DNA of 64,000 nt, taken from Diphasiastrum complanatum (taxonomy: Eukaryota; Streptophyta; Lycopodiopsida; Lycopodiales; Lycopodiaceae). The notes under the pieces were generated by a model. That model saw only the letters and a list, made by a program, of their open reading frames with translations. It did no database searches and was not told the DNA's origin. The stretch lies in the NCBI GenBank assembly GCA_029204225.1, contig CM055092.1:15832715-15896714 (forward strand), read 5' to 3'. Positions 59,093 through 64,000 of this stretch are shown one piece after another; the stretch's first letter is position 1, and each line of letters starts with the position of its first letter. Both the position numbers and the translations under genes were made by a program.

Positions 59093-62000
59093 ATAGATGT
59101 GATTTTCTATGCTGGCCACTTTCTGGAAAGCCTAATTCCAGCAACCCTGATTTTCAATTTTTGGGAGAATTCATCTTTTTCATGACACAAGTTGAAAATA
59201 CTTACATGGATGAGAGCACTAGGCCGAGGCAAGACTATTAATCCATGTTTCATGTCTTCATCAAAAGGTCTTCCAAAGGTTTTAAAAGGGGATTTTTTTT
59301 AAAATGTTATTTTTGCATATGTGAGTGGATCTTGTTATTTCCTATCATTCCTTGATCCTTAAGATCTGTTTTCTATCCATTTTGACCTTTTAGAAGTGAA
59401 GATTTTAAAAAGTCAAACTTAATTCTTGGTCAAACGAGAATATTCTATTTTTGGTCTGAAAGATTCAGTTTTAGAATATGTTTTTGGATCTTTACATTCT
59501 TTTTTTCTTGACAAGTTCATTGCACTTTATAGGTTTGCCAATCACATACCTTTTGCTCAAAATATTACATTTTGAAGTGGCGCCCTACTTCACTCACTTT
59601 TCAGTAGCCTCTTCACTAAATATAGTTGCGGGAAATTTTTGCTACCATTAGGCAGCATTTTCCCCTTGAATACTCAATGTCATTGGCTTGAAATCAATGT
59701 CAGTATACAGATGCGCTTGGAATCAATGTGGCCACTGCAGTCAGAGATTCTCATAGATTGAAATTGTTGGAGCAGTCCAGGACCTATTTTTTTCATGTTT
59801 AACAAAAAACGTTCCAACCCAGTACGTTCCAACCAAAAAGGGTTGGAAGGGGTTTCTAAGACTACTAGAAACAAAAAATTTTAAGCCAATTTTATGCCCC
59901 AAGAAACCAGATAAAGACACGAGTAGGAGCACTGGGAACCCAACTTGATGCCATAAAAAAAGGAACATCGCTACAATGAATAGGTGACAATGTACCATAC
60001 CAACCAAGAAAGTTTGAATAAAGCACAATCATAGCTGATGTGACATATAAGGATAGCTAAAGTCAACCTAATAGACCAAGAGTGCCATCCAAAAACTAGG
60101 CTAGGGAGTCATATGTGTATTGAAAAACCACCAACCAGGGAGATCCCAAGCTATTTAAAGGGACCATGAATACTTGAGAAAGCTACAACATGTAGACCCA
60201 TCAGAAAGGTAGACCTCTCAATACAAAAAGAGCCTTAGGATGATAATGTATCATAGAAGAGGCACCACCATGTATGTGACATGTATCAATGTCCCAATCA
60301 ATCCGCCTTGATTGAAAGTGTTGATCGCCATCATGGAGAACATGAGCAAATGCGTCTCACATGTAAGACATCGACCAAGAATTGCACAAGTCAAGAGCTA
60401 ATGTAACAGAAGGATCAGGAAGGTTATGTGGACAATGCCCAAACTCAGGACTAGGGATCATAAGTAGCCTGGCCACATGCCAAGGAAAGGGCTCTGGTGC
60501 CACAAAGCACAAATGGAATCCATACAAGTTGAATGATCAATCTAGCACTGTGTATGAGCAAGCTAGCACTAGCAATGATACACATCTCATGTCAAACCAA
60601 TGTAATAGACCATTCATATCAGAAGAATGTAAAGATAGCATCCTTCCATTGTTTTATTTTTATAGAACAAGAATGCCAGAGAAGAGAGCTGATTCCATTG
60701 TTGGGCCCTTTCGTTCAGAATCTACCACCGGGTGAGTATCGGTTGTAGTACGGAAGACGGGTACTGGATAAGTACTAAATCTTAGGACAAGGACAATTAG
60801 AGATTCCAACAGGAACGTGACTTGAAACAAAAACCACAAGATGCGTAGGCTATATATAGTATATCAATGAGATGTAACTTGTGCCCTAGCGAGGTTCAGC
60901 TCTTCTTTGAAGGGCATCGATAGGACTGTCATTCCAAGAGTCAAACAACGTGATGGACAAAAGAGTGCAAATATGAGAGAGTGGAATGTTCTAAAAATTC
61001 AAGATCATCTCATAAAGATCATGCTTGCATGGTCGATGCGTTGTGATTGAGTCCCAAGAGAAACATAAATTTGGGAAGAAAACTTTGTAGGTGTGTCATA
61101 TCCAGCTCAAAGAGGATATTATTAGACCCCACATAGATCACTGTCAATGCCAAGATGGTGCTATAGGGGCCTCATCCAACACAATGATGATCCGTTAGTA
61201 TGCAACACACATAAGGACAATCTTTCGCCTACGCAGATACCACCCGACTTACGATAACCACTATGCGCAGTACCCATAGTTCAAAAGAACCCAATTACCA
61301 CAGTTTCCTGAAACCTCAAAGAATATGGATATATGCATCGCACCCGCAACTAGAATTCAGCGTCATACTTCTCTATCACACAAGACCTACAATAAATTCT
61401 TACCATAATACAAACAATGGGGTTTTAGGACTACGCCTGTGAGGGCCACCCCTCTAAATCCAAGCCTACTAGACCTCATCATTCAGTTGATCTGATCAGT
61501 GTCATAGGGTGCATACCTTAGTACCAAAGTGAGTGATACGAGATAGACCTTATGAAGACAAAGGCATGACCGATGCGTTCCACCCTCGCCGATATTGTCC
61601 CATTCTATGAATCAATGGCATGTATGTGACAATTGTAGGACTCGATACTATGATAAGTGGCCTCCGCATTGGAGAGGTCGTATGAATTGGTATTAGTGAC
61701 AGCGCGCACTCTGCAACTGCAAACAATTGAACGCCAACCATAACCCCTAGCCACTCATGATGAGTTTCACACTGAATGACTTACTATTACCTGGGGATCA
61801 ATGAAGGATGAGAACCAATCGGTTTCAAAAATATGGTCATACATTTTGCAATTATGTTGTTATAGAAGTCTACCTAGCACATATATTCGCCTTTCTGGAT
61901 GGAATTTTTTGTGGCATACATGTAGTAAGGGACAAAAAAAGTTTGATCAACTCTCGGACAATGTGCTGCTACTGTGGTGCTGGTGCAGTAAATGAGATGA

Positions 62001-62208
62001 AGCACATATTTTGAAATAAGTATGTTCACTCCTTGTGCTCACTAAAGCAGTGAATGTCTGCTATCGGAATTCTCAATTAGATAGTTTTATGACCCACACG
62101 TCTTACTCAAGTGGAATAGGATGGATTGGGAAAATATTCAACGTTACATTCTAGGAAGGGTGCATCACTGATCAAGAATGAAATGATGTGCTAAAGCTGC
62201 ACCAAATC
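59093..62208. other. Intergenic DNA
   Basis: No gene, RNA gene or recognisable element on either strand. Short open stretches (for example 60382-60735 and 59741-60028) have no family signature I can identify. Confidence 0.4.
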
Positions 62209-62792
62209 TTGTCACAAGCAAGTCTCTCCAAAGAAACTAAGAAAACTGATGTTTTCTCCACTTTCTCTCTCTAGAACGAGCTGTTCTCTCTCTAGAACGA
62301 GGATCTGATACCAATTGTCACAAGCAAGTCTCTCCAAGCTCGTGAATCCAAGAAGGCCGGTGTGTAGAACCTCCCAACCATAGGCACCCCCTCCTTGAGT
62401 CCTTCGACCTGCTATTCCCGTCACTGGCACACGGCATCCACCGGTGGGTGATCAGTCCACTTGGCATGCCTGGCCCCTGTGACCTATGAATACTGAGTGA
62501 CTCATAGGGTACCACCCCATGCCCCGCCAAAGACCTGTGACCCGCTTGGTCACCCCGACTACTTGCCGGCTAGCATCTCGTCACTGACGGCTAGGGTCCC
62601 GACGGTCAAGACACACCGCGTCTCTGACAGCTTGTCAGGCGGCCACACCGGATCACTGCTTGTGACGCATAGGTCCCTACTTGTTGGGACAGATGTCCTC
62701 GTTGGTCACCGACCCTTGCCAATACTAGGTCTCAGGCCCTTTGGTAACCGGCCATGCCGAGATCATGATAGAGCCATAACTGGGCTCTAACA
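62209..62792 (-). mobile_element. GC-rich LTR relic with PBS and perfect target duplication
   Basis: On the minus strand: LTR from TGTTAGAGCCC (62792) to TTGTGACAA (62315), one base, PBS TGGTATCAGATCC (62313-62301), a short leader, then a second copy of the LTR end (GGAGAGACTTGCTTGTGACAA, up to 62209). AAATC flanks both sides (62204-62208 and 62793-62797). So this is a whole insertion reduced to LTR, PBS, leader and an LTR stub. The LTR is clearly richer in G/C and CpG than the surrounding AT-rich DNA. An 18-bp repeat (TTCTCTCTCTAGAACGAG) occurs twice in the leader. Confidence 0.72.
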
Positions 62793-64000
62793 AAATCTAC
62801 ACCGAAATGATAAAGGAGTTGTAGGTAGTGGATAATGAATGCAAGTATCTCTCAAAACCCTTCAAAGTGAAGTTGCATTAGCTCAAACTTGTTTGGTCAA
62901 AGAAAATTGATAATAGAGCCATGAGTGGGTTGAAATGGCCCCAAAAGTAGGACTGCAACATAGTGGACAAAAACTCATAGTCCTAGTATTTTAGAATGCT
63001 TATAGTTGTGTCTACAAATCAAAGTTGCCATATTTTTTCAATGTTTCCCAAAAGTACATCAAAGAGATTCTAGAGTCAAGTAGTTGTGTAAGCTTTGAGA
63101 GAATGAATCCCGTGCCCTATCTTTTTGGTGTTCAAATAAAAAAGTAGGACTTGATTTTTCGACTTCTTGTTAGGACATCCAAATATGCATTCAGGTTTTG
63201 AACGCTGCATGAACCTTTGCACATACAATCAAAAGATATGAAGTTACGAAAGTCGAATTTTTAGCCATCCTATTCTTTGAGATTTGGTATAAAGCCCTAA
63301 AATCGTCAATGTGTCCCTTTTAAAGGCCCAAATATGCAATACGAAATGAAAAATTTGTAATTCCTCAATCTATAATCAAATTTGGCCTTTGGTATATGAA
63401 TCTCTGAAAATTGGATTTAATAAAGTCTATAGCACTTGAATTTGCAAACAAGTGCTAGGTTTAGTATTGCACTTGATTCTTCCTTTTCTGTTTTGGAATA
63501 AAAAGCATGTACTTTTTTGTAAAAAGTGCTCTACTACCAACATATGATTACATTCCAAGAGTTTTCAATAATAGATGTACTAATAGAACATATTGGGAAC
63601 ATATTGTAAATCACTTATGAATCTCAATAAGAATTGGGAACAATCAACAATGCAGTGCGTTAACTGGCCGTTAACTGGCTTGATTGTGCACTTTGAGCGA
63701 GTTCCTTCCAAGGAAACTCTATTGGGCCAGTTAATGCGAAAAGCCCTCAAATAAAATAACAACCTAGTAAACCCTAATAAAATGCTCTTAACTTGTCAAT
63801 TTCTTGGAGATTGGGTAGAAATTTGCCACATGCTAAAGTATGGATCCTTTTATTGTTAGGTAGTCAATTTTGTTACTTTTGTAAGACAAGGCTTTTCTTT
63901 CTTTGGTTTGAGCCTAACAACACATCTATGTCACCCTCCTGCAGCTTCAATGATAAATAGAGTCTCTTGGAGTAAGAGTAACAAATCCCCAAAAGCTAGG
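62793..64000. other. AT-rich intergenic DNA to window end
   Basis: No gene or element recognised. One small inverted or tandem motif occurs near 63659-63680 (GTTAACTGGCCGTTAACTGGC). Confidence 0.4.

Overview
This is a plant nuclear window. It contains spliced genes with GT/AG introns, an auxin-signalling Aux/IAA gene, plant copia and gypsy LTR retrotransposons primed by initiator-methionine tRNA, and AT-rich intergenic DNA. By my reading most of the recognisable sequence is retroelement, and host genes are few and sparsely exonic. The Aux/IAA protein is unusually long (588 residues, mostly from one 1.24 kb first exon). Together with introns stuffed with repeats, this suggests a large-genome land plant outside the flowering plants (fern, lycophyte or gymnosperm). 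That placement is inference.

Host genes, all on the + strand. (1) 5948-7446 is the 3' part of an SR45a/Tra2-like splicing factor: the second half of an RRM and an RS domain. The exons for the first half of the RRM are not visible. (2) 23218-26689 is a complete five-exon Aux/IAA repressor with EAR motif, VGWPPV degron and PB1 domain. Two TGTCTC elements and a 152-bp tandem duplication lie upstream. (3) 33892-37672 is the first two exons of a plastid-type DUF1997 gene. Its remaining exons are not found in the following 26 kb, which is filled by nested retroelements.

Retroelements left to right: a copia-type 3' end with an LTR carrying eight TTCGCGAA palindromes (2011-3177); a short LTR with PBS (5341-5523); copia D (+, 10360-12180) meeting copia E (-, 12190-15958) tail to tail, E being split by a 785-bp solo LTR (13545-14329); copia gag pieces at 17380-17790 and 31353-32080; an old antisense gypsy element split by copia A (38290-44080); a gypsy RT fragment (45580-46950); copia B (47139-52545), nested inside an antisense element H of its own family (46953-47138 and 52546-53371); copia C (-, 54223-58412), whose reverse transcriptase and most of RNase H are replaced by about 450 bp of foreign, still-open reading frame; a MITE-like element carrying an 18-bp minisatellite (58766-59092); and a GC-rich LTR relic with perfect 5-bp target duplication (62209-62792).

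Best candidates for something new: the captured open frame inside copia C (about 55010-55463); the regularly repeated self-complementary GGGCGCCC octamer in the LTR and 5' leader of the A/B/H copia family; the TTCGCGAA array; and the repeated loss of the reverse-transcriptase core in elements that keep gag or integrase. No CRISPR, rRNA or convincing tRNA gene was seen. All calls come from reading the sequence; no database search was possible.
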